Both the position numbers and the translations under genes were made by a program. Source: Flavobacterium swingsii (lineage in GTDB: Bacteria > Bacteroidota > Bacteroidia > Flavobacteriales > Flavobacteriaceae). From it: 64,000 nucleotides of DNA. The DNA lies in the NCBI RefSeq assembly GCF_900111965.1, contig NZ_FOJT01000002.1, positions 186,001 through 250,000 on the forward strand, read 5' to 3'. The notes under the pieces are model-generated. The model had not been told where the DNA came from, did no database searches, and saw nothing but the letters and a program-made list of their open reading frames with translations. Below, in pieces: positions 36,312 through 45,223 of the stretch. The stretch's first letter is position 1. The number at the start of each line of letters is the position of its first letter.

Positions 36312-37289
36312 GTGAAAGATTACTCAGTTCGACCATACGAAGCAAAAGATTATTCGCTTTGGAACACTTTTATTAATGAAGCAAAAAATGCTACTTTTTT
36401 GTTTCATCGTGATTTTATGGAATATCACAAAGATCGATTTGATGATTTCTCATTGATGGTTTTTGATAAAGAAAAACTCGTGGCGATTTTGCCAGCAAAT
36501 AGAGTAGGAGATACTGTTTTTTCGCATCAAGGACTCACTTATGGTGGGTTAATTTATTCCGATAAATTGAAATTAGCTGTTGTTTTAAACGTTTTTCAGA
36601 CGGTTTTAAAATTTCTTAATAATATTGATATTAATACCATTAATATAAAAATAATTCCGTCTATTTATCATATAAAACCTACCGAAGAACTCATGTATGC
36701 ACTTTTTTTAGTTGATGCAAAATTGTACAGACGAGATAGTTTGTCAGTTATCGATTTAATGCAAAAAAACAAACTGAATCAAGGAAGGCTTGAAGGTGTA
36801 AATAAAGGTATTAAGAATGGTTTAGTTGTTAAGGAAGAAACAAATTTTTCGTTGTTTTGGAATCAAATATTAATACCAAATTTAGAAAAACGACACAATA
36901 CAAAACCTGTTCACGCTTTACAGGAAATAGAAATTTTACAAGCTAAATTCCCTAAAAATATTCGTCAGTTTAATGTTTATTTGGAAGATAAAATAGTGGC
37001 AGGAACCACAATTTTCGAAAGCAATCAAGTGGCTCATGCTCAATATATTTCGGCAAACGAGAATAAAAACGAATTGGGAAGTTTAGATTATTTATACCAT
37101 CATTTACTTACTGAAGTTTTTGGGGATAAAAAATATTTCGATTTTGGAATATCAAACGAAAATCAAGGAAAAAATCTAAATAATGGCTTGTGTTTCTGGA
37201 AAGAAAGTTTCGGAGCCAGTACAATTATTCAGGATTTTTATGAAGTAAAAACGAGTAATTATATTTTATTAGATAATGTAATATTATGA
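36312..37289 (+). CDS. FemAB/GNAT-like acyltransferase of the polysaccharide locus
   Basis: 325 residues from a GTG start ([20 protein letters not shown]). [23 protein letters not shown] near the start and a C-terminal half with [23 protein letters not shown] and [13 protein letters not shown] fit the FemAB-like branch of the GNAT fold. Its stop overlaps the aminotransferase ATG by 4 bases (ATGA), so the two are coupled. N-acylation of the amino sugar produced by the next enzyme is an attractive but unproven role, since no separate hexapeptide N-acetyltransferase is found nearby. Confidence 0.82.
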   Translation: MKDYSVRPYEAKDYSLWNTFINEAKNATFLFHRDFMEYHKDRFDDFSLMVFDKEKLVAILPANRVGDTVFSHQGLTYGGLIYSDKLKLAVVLNVFQTVLKFLNNIDINTINIKIIPSIYHIKPTEELMYALFLVDAKLYRRDSLSVIDLMQKNKLNQGRLEGVNKGIKNGLVVKEETNFSLFWNQILIPNLEKRHNTKPVHALQEIEILQAKFPKNIRQFNVYLEDKIVAGTTIFESNQVAHAQYISANENKNELGSLDYLYHHLLTEVFGDKKYFDFGISNENQGKNLNNGLCFWKESFGASTIIQDFYEVKTSNYILLDNVIL

Positions 37290-38377
37290 TTCGATTTTTA
37301 GATTTAAATAAAATTAACAAACCTTACGAAGTAGCTTTTCAAGAAAAGTTGCAATCCGTAATGAATTCGGGCTGGTATATTTTAGGTAACGAAGTAAAAA
37401 CTTTCGAAGAAAATTTTGCTAATTATTGCGGAACCAAACATTGCATAGGAGTTGGTAATGGTTTAGATGCATTGGTGCTTATTTTTAAAGCCTATATTCA
37501 GTTAGGAAAACTGCAAAAAGGCGACGAAGTTATTGTTCCTGCAAACACTTATATTGCTAGTATTTTAGCCGTTTTACAAGCCGACTTAATTCCTGTTTTG
37601 GTCGAGCCAAAATTAGAAACGTACAATATAAATTCTGATTTAATTTCAGAAAAAATAACTCCGAAAACCAAAGCAATTCTTGCAGTTCACCTTTATGGGA
37701 AATTGGCTGAAATGGACAAAATAAATGAAATTGCAAATCAGCGTAATTTATTGGTTATAGAAGATGCAGCACAGTCGCATGGTGCTTTACCCAACACCCA
37801 ACACCCAACACCCAACACCCAAGCCTACAGTTTTTATCCAGGGAAAAATTTAGGAGCTTTAGGTGATGGCGGAGCAATTACAACAAACGACGACGATTTA
37901 GCAAAAACTATAAAATCATTACGAAATTATGGTTCTGAAACTAAATATTACAATAATTTTATTGGCGTAAATTCTAGATTAGACGAGCTTCAAGCAGCTT
38001 TCTTAAATGTAAAATTACCTGATTTAGATTCAGATAATGAAAAAAGAAGAACGGTTGCAAAACGCTATATTTCGGAAATAAAAAATGATAAGATTACTTT
38101 GCCTTTTTTGGATAATACTACTAATCATGTTTTTCATTTGTTTGTTGTCAGAACTCAAAATCGCGAAAAATTGCAACAATATTTGTTAGAAAACGGGATT
38201 GAAACGCTCATACATTATCCGGTGGCACCACACAAACAAAAAGCCTTGTCTGGTTATAATAATTTGTCTTTTCCTATTACTGAAAAAATACACGAAGAAG
38301 TTTTAAGTTTGCCCATAAGTCCAGTTATTACAGATGATGAAGTTGGTTTTATTATCGAAATTTTAAATCAATATTAA
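37286..38377 (+). CDS. fdtB: DegT/DnrJ/EryC1 sugar aminotransferase, FdtB-like
   Basis: 363 residues. A PLP-dependent enzyme that in Fdt-type pathways aminates dTDP-3-keto-6-deoxyhexose at C3. The cofactor lysine is K187 in [15 protein letters not shown], and D160 in [11 protein letters not shown] would bind the pyridine nitrogen. Between these motifs, residues 169-179 ([11 protein letters not shown]) are encoded by a 7-base tandem repeat (37789-37822), where homologues usually have a loop like YKGKRTGNLGDAA. The frame is intact. The FdtA-like enzyme is about 4.6 kb downstream. Activity may be affected by the loop; substrate assignment follows from the FdtA partner. Confidence 0.87.
   Translation: MIRFLDLNKINKPYEVAFQEKLQSVMNSGWYILGNEVKTFEENFANYCGTKHCIGVGNGLDALVLIFKAYIQLGKLQKGDEVIVPANTYIASILAVLQADLIPVLVEPKLETYNINSDLISEKITPKTKAILAVHLYGKLAEMDKINEIANQRNLLVIEDAAQSHGALPNTQHPTPNTQAYSFYPGKNLGALGDGGAITTNDDDLAKTIKSLRNYGSETKYYNNFIGVNSRLDELQAAFLNVKLPDLDSDNEKRRTVAKRYISEIKNDKITLPFLDNTTNHVFHLFVVRTQNREKLQQYLLENGIETLIHYPVAPHKQKALSGYNNLSFPITEKIHEEVLSLPISPVITDDEVGFIIEILNQY
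37789..37822 (+). repeat. Heptanucleotide tandem repeat (ACCCAAC)n inside fdtB
   Basis: Four perfect copies of acccaac plus six bases of a fifth, in frame within the aminotransferase coding sequence. Because the unit is 7 bases, gain or loss of one unit would shift the frame and truncate the enzyme before or just after K187. Only a change of three units keeps the frame. Confidence 0.9.
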
Positions 38378-39652
38378 TTGAATTTTTTAAAAAATATAAC
38401 TTCTTCACAACTATTTAAAATCACTTCTTTAAATAGCATTAGTGTATTAATTAAGATTGGAGTTGGATTAATCACTTCGAAAGTTTTGGCTATTTTCGTT
38501 GGTCCATCTGGAATGGCATTGGTAGGAAATTTGCGTAATTTTTTAACTTCGGTCGAAAGTGTTTCGACTTTAGGATTTCAGAACGGAATTGTAAAATATG
38601 TTGCCGAAAACGAAGAAGACAATCTTCAATTCAAAAAAATATTTTCCACCTTATTTTTTAGCTTACTTGCTGTTACAATTGTTATAAGTAGCGTGTTGTT
38701 TTTTTTTGCAAATCATTGGAATCAAGTTGTTTTTGGAAGTAAATTAGAATATTCTTACGTATTTAAAGTATTGGCAATTATCTTACCATTATATGCTTCG
38801 TCGATATATTTAATTGCTATTATAAACGGATTAGGACGATTTAAAACAGTTATTTATATTAATATTATAGGGAATATTATAGGGCTTTTTGTTACGTTAT
38901 TTTTTATTTGGAAATGGCTGGTTCTCGGTGCTTTATTATCCATCATCATCACGCCATCGTTATTGTTTTTTGTTACGGTTTATTACATTTCTAAAGAAAT
39001 TTCGATACTAGATTCTATCAGTTTTAGTTTTTTTGATTTTAAAATCATTAAAAATCTATCTCATTATTTTCTAATGGCTTTGGTTTCAGGAATTTTTGGG
39101 CCTATAGTTTTTTTAGCAATTCGAAATCAAGTTATAGATAATATTGGATTAAAAGAAGCAGGTTTTTGGGAAGCAATGACAAGAATATCTACTTATTATT
39201 TACTTTTCGTAAACACGTTGCTTACCGTATATTATTATCCAAAATTAGTGCAGGCAAAAACAAACGAAGAAACAAAATTAGTTTTTTGGAGTTTTTACAA
39301 AAATGTATTGCCATTATTTGCTGTCGGATTATTTGTCATTTATTTGCTACGAGGATTAATGATAAAAATACTTTTTACTCAAGATTTTGAGCCAGTTTCT
39401 GATTTATTTTTGTGGCAATTGGTTGGCGATTTCCTAAAAGCAGCTTCTTGGATTTTAGGTTTTCAGTTTTTTGCAAAAAAGATGACAAAAGCATTTATCG
39501 TTACCGAAATTGTATCATTATTAATACTTTATTTTTCGAGTATTTATTTTATCAATATTTTTAATATTGAAGGAGTTGTTATAGCTCACGCATTTACTTA
39601 TGGGATGTATTTGTTGGTTTTAGGAATTTATTTTAGAAAAAGTTTGTTTTAA
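38378..39652 (+). CDS. Wzx-like O-antigen/polysaccharide flippase
   Basis: 424 residues, highly hydrophobic with about 12 transmembrane helices; starts at a TTG immediately after the fdtB stop (LNFLKNITSSQLFKITSLNS). The N-terminus VGLITSKVLAIFVGPSGMALVGNLRNF matches the MATE/MOP-superfamily O-antigen translocases such as WzxE. It would move undecaprenol-linked repeat units across the inner membrane. Its stop overlaps the next ATG by one base. Confidence 0.9.
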   Translation: MNFLKNITSSQLFKITSLNSISVLIKIGVGLITSKVLAIFVGPSGMALVGNLRNFLTSVESVSTLGFQNGIVKYVAENEEDNLQFKKIFSTLFFSLLAVTIVISSVLFFFANHWNQVVFGSKLEYSYVFKVLAIILPLYASSIYLIAIINGLGRFKTVIYINIIGNIIGLFVTLFFIWKWLVLGALLSIIITPSLLFFVTVYYISKEISILDSISFSFFDFKIIKNLSHYFLMALVSGIFGPIVFLAIRNQVIDNIGLKEAGFWEAMTRISTYYLLFVNTLLTVYYYPKLVQAKTNEETKLVFWSFYKNVLPLFAVGLFVIYLLRGLMIKILFTQDFEPVSDLFLWQLVGDFLKAASWILGFQFFAKKMTKAFIVTEIVSLLILYFSSIYFINIFNIEGVVIAHAFTYGMYLLVLGIYFRKSLF

Positions 39653-40737
39653 TGAAAGATATACAAACAAATAAGGGTTATTTTTCAGCATTAACTGGCG
39701 TAAGGGCTATAGCTGCGTTTATGGTTTATTTTCACCATTTTAATCCAATTAATAAAAATATATTTGGACAAGGGGTTTATGATTTTTTTTCGGAGTTACA
39801 TATAGGAGTTACCTTGTTTTTTGTATTGAGTGGTTTCTTAATAGCTTACAGATATTATAATCTCGAAAATATTAATTTTAAAGAATATATGATTAATCGT
39901 TTTGCGAGAATTTATCCCATGTATTTTTTGCTAACAACAATCACATTTTTATTTTTTGCGATTTTGCATGCACAATATTCATTTTCAGATTTTAAAATTT
40001 ACTTCTTAAATATTACTTTTTTAAGAGGTTTTTTTAATGATTTTAAATTTACTGGAGTTGGACAAGGTTGGTCGCTTACAGTTGAAGAAATATTTTATAT
40101 TATTGCTCCATTATTATTTATAGTTGTTAAAAAAAGCAAACTATTCTTACTTGCATTACCTATTTTAATATTAATGACAGGATTTTTATTAGTTTATATA
40201 TTTCAAGATTATTCTTTTTATGGCTTGATGAAGACTCAAGATTTTATGCTCGATTTTACTTTTTTTGGGCGTTGTATCGAGTTTTTTATCGGAATAAGTT
40301 TGGCTATATTTATTAAGAAATTTGAAAACTTAAATTTCAGGGTTATCACTTATTTTGGATTATTTTCAATTTGTTTTTTTGTATTCCTATTATCAATATT
40401 AAAAGTTGGAGATGGTTACGGAACAGATTGTATGTTTGGTAAAATCATCAATACATTATTACTTCCATTATTTGGAATTGCTCCACTTTTTATTGGTTTG
40501 ATATTTGAGAAAACATTAATTTCTAAAATATTAGAGAGTAGATTGTTTCAAATATTAGGCAAGAGTTCCTATGTTTTTTATTTAATACACATGGGAATAT
40601 TTGTTGCTGTTTTAAATAAAATAGGAGAAAATTATATTTTCCATTTTGTGAGTTTAAATATAATTGCAATAATTTTGTATCAGTGTTTAGAATTACCAGT
40701 AAATAATTATCTAAGAACTAAATTTTCTTCGGTCTAA
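39652..40737 (+). CDS. Membrane acyltransferase family 3 protein
   Basis: 361 residues with about ten membrane helices. The N-terminus YFSALTGVRAIAAFMVYFHHFNP, FVLSGFLIAYRYYN, NRFARIYPMYFLLTT and the segment GVGQGWSLTVEEIFYIIAP are hallmarks of acyltransferase 3 (OafA-like) proteins, which O-acylate surface sugars. Position after the flippase supports a role in decorating the polysaccharide. It is convergent with a glycosyltransferase gene; their stops overlap at 40734-40737. Confidence 0.92.
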   Translation: MKDIQTNKGYFSALTGVRAIAAFMVYFHHFNPINKNIFGQGVYDFFSELHIGVTLFFVLSGFLIAYRYYNLENINFKEYMINRFARIYPMYFLLTTITFLFFAILHAQYSFSDFKIYFLNITFLRGFFNDFKFTGVGQGWSLTVEEIFYIIAPLLFIVVKKSKLFLLALPILILMTGFLLVYIFQDYSFYGLMKTQDFMLDFTFFGRCIEFFIGISLAIFIKKFENLNFRVITYFGLFSICFFVFLLSILKVGDGYGTDCMFGKIINTLLLPLFGIAPLFIGLIFEKTLISKILESRLFQILGKSSYVFYLIHMGIFVAVLNKIGENYIFHFVSLNIIAIILYQCLELPVNNYLRTKFSSV

Positions 40738-41870
40738 TTATTTCCCCAAACCTCTAAATACTTTTCAGCAATTTTCACATAATCATGCTCCTTTTCTACA
40801 AAAGCTTTGGCTCGTTTGCTAATGGCAATAATTTCATCTGGATTTTCTATCAAAAAAGACAATTCATTTACTAAATAAGCAACGTCTGGTTTTGCATTTA
40901 CACATACCTTTTCCTGAATATTATAATAATCAGTAAACTCCTTTTCGGCGCCGGTAAAAACAACTTTTCCTTTTGCCATAGCTTCTAGCGCATTATAGCC
41001 CTGATCGCAACAAAAACATTGATCTAAAAGAATATGGGCTTTATTATATAAATTTATATAAACGGGATAAGGAACTGTTTTGGTAATAATTATTTCTACT
41101 CGATTACCATATTTTTCTTTTATTATTTCTAGCGCTTTTTCAAAATAAGGCATGCCTTTTTGATTATAACTATATTTATTGATACCTAAAAAAATAATTA
41201 TTTTGTCACTAATAACAAGCTCGTTATAACTGAATTTTGTGTAATTGATAGGATAAGGAATCAATCCTAAATAATTAGGTGCTTTTTTGTTAGCTTCCAC
41301 ATAATCAAAATCTGTGGCAATAATACCATTGAATTTTTCTTTTATGTAAAGATGAATTTTTATATGACTTCTTTTAAAATAAGTAAAAAAAGGTTTAAAT
41401 TCTTTCAATTTTGAGTTTTGAAAATAAGGTTGCAAAAGCGATTTGTAGTTTTTGTTTTCGGTATAAAACTTTAAAGTCAAATAATCGATACCAGATGATA
41501 AAACAAAGATTTTGTTATTACTAGCACAAATCTTTTTTATTAAAAATAATTCTAATTTTTTAGATGTTTTTATAGAAGCTTCATTAACAAATTGTACAAC
41601 ATCGAAGTTTTTGAGTTTTGGAAGCAAAAAATAAAAACGAATTCCGTATTCTAAATCAGCTAAATCAAATTTAAAAAGACGGTAAATAATTTTTCTTGGA
41701 ATATCAAATAGTTTGGTTTTAAGCCATTTAGCTTCATAATCATAATCGACAGGATATTTTTTGAAACCATCGCTATTTCCGGCTAAAATAACCTCATGAC
41801 CAAGTTGGAGCAACCCTTCTTTTAAAGAATTGTGCAAAAGACTGTATTCTCCAACAAGTAGTATTCGCAT
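40734..41870 (-). CDS. Glycosyltransferase (GT4-like)
   Basis: 378 residues. MRILLVGEYSLLHNSLKEGL is the usual N-terminal GT-B start, and the C-terminal domain has LLDQCFCCDQGYNALEAMAKGKVVFTGAEKEF, the donor nucleotide-sugar region of GT4-type retaining enzymes. Donor and acceptor are unknown. It is one of two minus-strand blocks within the polysaccharide locus, and is divergent from the next glycosyltransferase gene. Confidence 0.85.
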   Translation of the reverse strand: MRILLVGEYSLLHNSLKEGLLQLGHEVILAGNSDGFKKYPVDYDYEAKWLKTKLFDIPRKIIYRLFKFDLADLEYGIRFYFLLPKLKNFDVVQFVNEASIKTSKKLELFLIKKICASNNKIFVLSSGIDYLTLKFYTENKNYKSLLQPYFQNSKLKEFKPFFTYFKRSHIKIHLYIKEKFNGIIATDFDYVEANKKAPNYLGLIPYPINYTKFSYNELVISDKIIIFLGINKYSYNQKGMPYFEKALEIIKEKYGNRVEIIITKTVPYPVYINLYNKAHILLDQCFCCDQGYNALEAMAKGKVVFTGAEKEFTDYYNIQEKVCVNAKPDVAYLVNELSFLIENPDEIIAISKRAKAFVEKEHDYVKIAEKYLEVWGNN

Positions 41871-41876
41871 AATTGT

Positions 41877-41884
41877 TATATTTG
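41877..41884 (+). promoter_or_regulatory. -7 promoter box of GT4 / fdtA unit
   Basis: TATATTTG fits TAnnTTTG, 22 bases upstream of the ATG at 41907. It may drive the three plus-strand genes through 44488. Confidence 0.5.
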
Positions 41885-41906
41885 AAACGAAAATAATAAA
41901 ATAAGA

Positions 41907-43007
41907 ATGATATTACCCCATAAAAAATATAAAATTGCTTTAATTGGCTTTAGTTTGGGAGAAGGCGGAGGCGAAAAAGTCATGGCAAATTTGTCTATTT
42001 TTTTTGATAAAATGGGTATCGAAATTCATAATATAATTGTTCTAGACAGAGTAAATTATTCTTATTCTGGAAAACTTCTGAATTTAGGATTACTAAAAAA
42101 TGAAAGTAACGGATTTGTAAATAAATGCAAAAGACTTCTCGTTTTAAGAAAATACTTGAAGGCCAATAATTTTGATTTTATTATAGATTTTCGCCCCAGA
42201 ACTAAATATATACAAGAGCTAATTTTGTCAAAATTTATATATAAAACTAAAACCATTCTAACAGTACACAGTTATCTTATAAATTATTATATGCCTAAAA
42301 ATAAATGGCTGACCAATCTAATTTATAAAGACTGTTATGCTACGGTGACTATAGTAGACAAGATAAATGAACTCATAAAAGATAGGTATAATTTAAAAAA
42401 TTTGGTAACTATTTCTAATCCAATTCGTCTTGAAGATGTTTATGAAAAACAAAATGAAAGTTTAAATATCGATTATGAATATATTATTGCCGTTGGACAA
42501 TTTGAAAATAATGTAAAGCAATTTGACAAATTAATTTTAAGTTATTCAAATTCTATTTTGCCAAAAAATAAAATTCATCTCATTATTTTAGGAAAAGGAA
42601 ACAAGCAACCATTAGAAAAAATAGCAAAAGAAAGTAATATCGAAAGTTTAGTACATTTTTTAGGTTACCAAGAAAATCCGTATAAGTTCTTAAAGAATGC
42701 AAAATTTTTTGTTCTAAGTAGCTTAAACGAAGGTTTGCCCAACGTAATTTTAGAATCGTTAGCTTGTCAAACACCAGTAATAGCTTTCGATTGTGCTACA
42801 GGACCAAGAGAAATGATTATCGATAAAAACAACGGTATTCTTGTAGAAAATCAAAATTTAGAGAAACTAACCCAAGCGATGAATTTGTTTATAGAAGATA
42901 CAACCCTATATAATTTTTGCAAAAAAAATGCTTTACAAAGCGTACAACGTTTTTCATTAGAAATAATTGGTCAACAATGGTTAGATTTGATGAAAATTAA
43001 AATATAA
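41907..43007 (+). CDS. Glycosyltransferase family 4 protein
   Basis: 366 residues. The N-terminal GT-B domain begins KIALIGFSLGEGGGEKVMANL. The C-terminal domain has IIAVGQFENNVKQFDKLI, LGYQENPYKFLKNAKFFVLSSLNEGLPNVILESLACQTPVIAFDCATGP, with the EGxPxxxxE donor-binding motif of GT4 enzymes. It probably adds one sugar to the repeat unit. The fdtA-like gene starts 3 bases after the stop. Confidence 0.92.
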   Translation: MILPHKKYKIALIGFSLGEGGGEKVMANLSIFFDKMGIEIHNIIVLDRVNYSYSGKLLNLGLLKNESNGFVNKCKRLLVLRKYLKANNFDFIIDFRPRTKYIQELILSKFIYKTKTILTVHSYLINYYMPKNKWLTNLIYKDCYATVTIVDKINELIKDRYNLKNLVTISNPIRLEDVYEKQNESLNIDYEYIIAVGQFENNVKQFDKLILSYSNSILPKNKIHLIILGKGNKQPLEKIAKESNIESLVHFLGYQENPYKFLKNAKFFVLSSLNEGLPNVILESLACQTPVIAFDCATGPREMIIDKNNGILVENQNLEKLTQAMNLFIEDTTLYNFCKKNALQSVQRFSLEIIGQQWLDLMKIKI

Positions 43008-43010
43008 ACA

Positions 43011-43409
43011 ATGGACGACCTTATTAAATATATAAATTTTCCTGTAATAGAAGACGCAAGAGGTAATTTAGCATTTATTCAAAATGATATTTTGCCTTTC
43101 GAATTTAAGAGGATTTATTATCTTTTTGATGTGCCAAGCAATGCTTTTCGAGGAGGACATTCTCACATAAATCAATATGAAGTTTTAATCGCTTTGAGTG
43201 GAAGTTTTGAAGTTGTACTAGATAATGGTAAAGAAAAAGTAAAGGCGCTTTTAAACAAACCGAATAAAGGATTACTAATAAAAACAAATATTTGGAGAGA
43301 ATTAGAAAATTTCTCTTCTGGAGCAGTTTGTCTCGTTCTTGCATCAGATGTTTTTATTGAAGAAGATTATATTCGAGATTATGATGATTTTTTGAAATCA
43401 GTTATATGA
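43011..43409 (+). CDS. fdtA: Sugar 3,4-ketoisomerase, FdtA/WxcM-like cupin
   Basis: 132 residues. The cupin carries the catalytic-type histidines H50 and H52 (FRGGHSHINQYEVLIALSGSFEV) and the N-terminal FPVIEDARGNLAFIQ typical of FdtA/QdtA. These enzymes convert dTDP-4-keto-6-deoxyglucose to the 3-keto sugar used by an FdtB aminotransferase, which is present at 37286. Whether the gluco or galacto epimer forms cannot be settled here. Its stop overlaps the next ATG by 4 bases. The rmlA and rmlB genes that make the precursor are not in the window. Confidence 0.9.
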   Translation: MDDLIKYINFPVIEDARGNLAFIQNDILPFEFKRIYYLFDVPSNAFRGGHSHINQYEVLIALSGSFEVVLDNGKEKVKALLNKPNKGLLIKTNIWRELENFSSGAVCLVLASDVFIEEDYIRDYDDFLKSVI

Positions 43410-44488
43410 AAATTTTATATATAACTCCAGACTTAACAAATTCTGGTGGTATTGCTCGTGTAATATCATTGAAAACAAATTATTTTGTTTCGGTTTTCAA
43501 TTATGAAGTGCACATTCTTGCTGCAAACACTACAAATGCTGGTTTTTTTTATGATTTTAATGAGAAAATAAAATGGTATACCATTGCTGATTCTAAAAAA
43601 TCATTGTTTTTTTTGTGGAATTATCTTCGATTAATTAAAAAAGTAATTGCAGAAAAAAAGCCAGATATAATTATTGTTTGCGATGCGGTTTTATGGGTTT
43701 CTATTCCTTGGATTATTAAGACTAAAATACCAATATTATTTGAAACTCATGTTTCTAGATTTCTGAAAAAGACAGATTCTCAGAGTAAAATAGATGAACT
43801 TAAACAAAAAGCAATTCATTCTATTAAACAAATTACATTAAACAAATTTGATAAAGTTATTTTTTTATCTCAGGAAAATAGTAATGAATGGAAATTAAAA
43901 AATGCTGAAATTATTCCAAATCCGATAAGTTTTACTTCTCAAAAAAAATCAAATTTACAAAGTAAAAAAGCAATTGCTGCGACTCGTCATAGTTACGAAA
44001 AAGGCTTAGACAGATTATTGTTTGTATGGAAAAAAATAACACTAAAATATCCTGATTGGACTCTTGATATTTACGGACAATGGGAAAATGATTTAACCTA
44101 TCAGCAGATGGCTTCCAGTTTGCAAATTTCTAGTTATGTAAATTTTATTGCACCCACAAAAGACATACAAACAAAATATCTAGAGTCTTCTCTTTACTTA
44201 ATGACTTCAAGATCTGAAGCATTCCCGCTGGTACTTATAGAAGCTATGGGTTGTGGTTTGCCTTGTATTGCTTACGATTGCCCTTGCGGACCGAGAGCGA
44301 TTATTAATGATAAGGAAGATGGTTTTCTTATCGAAAATGGAAATGAGAGTGACTTTGTGAATACAATTATAACTTTAATTGAAAACGAAGATTTAAGATT
44401 AAAAATTGGAGAAAGCGCAAAAATAAGTTCCCAAAAATACAATATAGACTCTGTTATGCAAATTTGGAAAAACCTTCTCGAAGACTAG
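43406..44488 (+). CDS. Glycosyltransferase family 4 protein
   Basis: 360 residues. The N-terminus MKILYITPDLTNSGGIARVIS is the acceptor domain start, and the C-terminal part LMTSRSEAFPLVLIEAMGCGLPCIAYDCPCGPRAII holds the EAFPLVLIEA donor motif of GT4. It overlaps fdtA by 4 bases and ends convergently with the methyltransferase gene, with stops overlapping at 44485-44488. Sugar specificity is unknown. Confidence 0.92.
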   Translation: MKILYITPDLTNSGGIARVISLKTNYFVSVFNYEVHILAANTTNAGFFYDFNEKIKWYTIADSKKSLFFLWNYLRLIKKVIAEKKPDIIIVCDAVLWVSIPWIIKTKIPILFETHVSRFLKKTDSQSKIDELKQKAIHSIKQITLNKFDKVIFLSQENSNEWKLKNAEIIPNPISFTSQKKSNLQSKKAIAATRHSYEKGLDRLLFVWKKITLKYPDWTLDIYGQWENDLTYQQMASSLQISSYVNFIAPTKDIQTKYLESSLYLMTSRSEAFPLVLIEAMGCGLPCIAYDCPCGPRAIINDKEDGFLIENGNESDFVNTIITLIENEDLRLKIGESAKISSQKYNIDSVMQIWKNLLED

Positions 44489-45222
44489 ACTTTTTTAACA
44501 ACAAAAACACTCTCGTTTTCTAGAAGTTTGTTATAGTTTTCTATTTTGTCAAAATGCCTAATTGTTACATCGAAACCTGTTTTTTCTAACCTGTTTTTCA
44601 ATTCTATTTCAGAATATATTCGAACATGATCTTCTTGACCAAAATGTTTTAATCTTTCTTCCGGTGATTGTATCAAAGGATTTTCATAAATATCACCATC
44701 TGTAAACGGAGTTTGAATAATGGCAATTCCGTTGGGTTTCAAAACTCTAAATAGTTCGCTCATAGCAAGCAAATCTTCATCAATATGTTCTAAAATATGA
44801 TAGCAAATAATTAAATCGATAGTATTAGAACTCATATCAATTTTTGTGATATCGTACTCAAAATCAGCATTAAAATTTCCTGATAAATCTGTACTTAAAT
44901 AATTTATTGAGTTTTCTTTTTTAAGTTTATGCGACAAGCTTCTTGACGGAGAAAAATCTAATACGGTATAATTCTCTTTCAAATAGTCTGTTTTTAGGAG
45001 TTTCCATAACCTTCTATCTCTGCCAAGACTGCCACATTTGGGACATAATAATTCATGTCTTTGGTTAATGACAAATTTACTTAATTTTTTTTCGCAAATA
45101 TTACATTGATGGGAGTTTCCGCTATACGCCAATGCGTACAGGTTTCTAAAAAAGAATTCATTTTTATAAAGAAACTTTTTTGAAACTATTTTGCTTATTA
45201 TTTTTTTTAAAGTTTGATACAT
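44485..45222 (-). CDS. Class I SAM methyltransferase with N-terminal zinc ribbon
   Basis: 245 residues. Two Cys-x-x-Cys pairs near the start (CNIC and CPKC, in NICEKKLSKF and LLCPKCGSLGRDRRLW) look like a zinc ribbon. A Methyltransf_11-type domain follows: VLDFSPSRSLSHKLKK, TDLSGNFNADFEYDITKID, IICYHILEHIDEDLLAMSELFRVLKPNG. It may methylate a sugar or terminate a glycan chain, an inference from location. The neighbouring GT2 gene lies one base upstream, so they form a pair. Confidence 0.87.
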   Translation of the reverse strand: MYQTLKKIISKIVSKKFLYKNEFFFRNLYALAYSGNSHQCNICEKKLSKFVINQRHELLCPKCGSLGRDRRLWKLLKTDYLKENYTVLDFSPSRSLSHKLKKENSINYLSTDLSGNFNADFEYDITKIDMSSNTIDLIICYHILEHIDEDLLAMSELFRVLKPNGIAIIQTPFTDGDIYENPLIQSPEERLKHFGQEDHVRIYSEIELKNRLEKTGFDVTIRHFDKIENYNKLLENESVFVVKKV

Positions 45223-45223
45223 T

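Noticed and set aside
37789-37822. Tandem repeat considered as a CRISPR-like array or sequencing artefact
   Set aside because: The unit is only 7 bases with no spacers, so it is not CRISPR. The surrounding reading frame is intact through the PLP lysine, so an assembly error is not required, although read-level checking would settle it.
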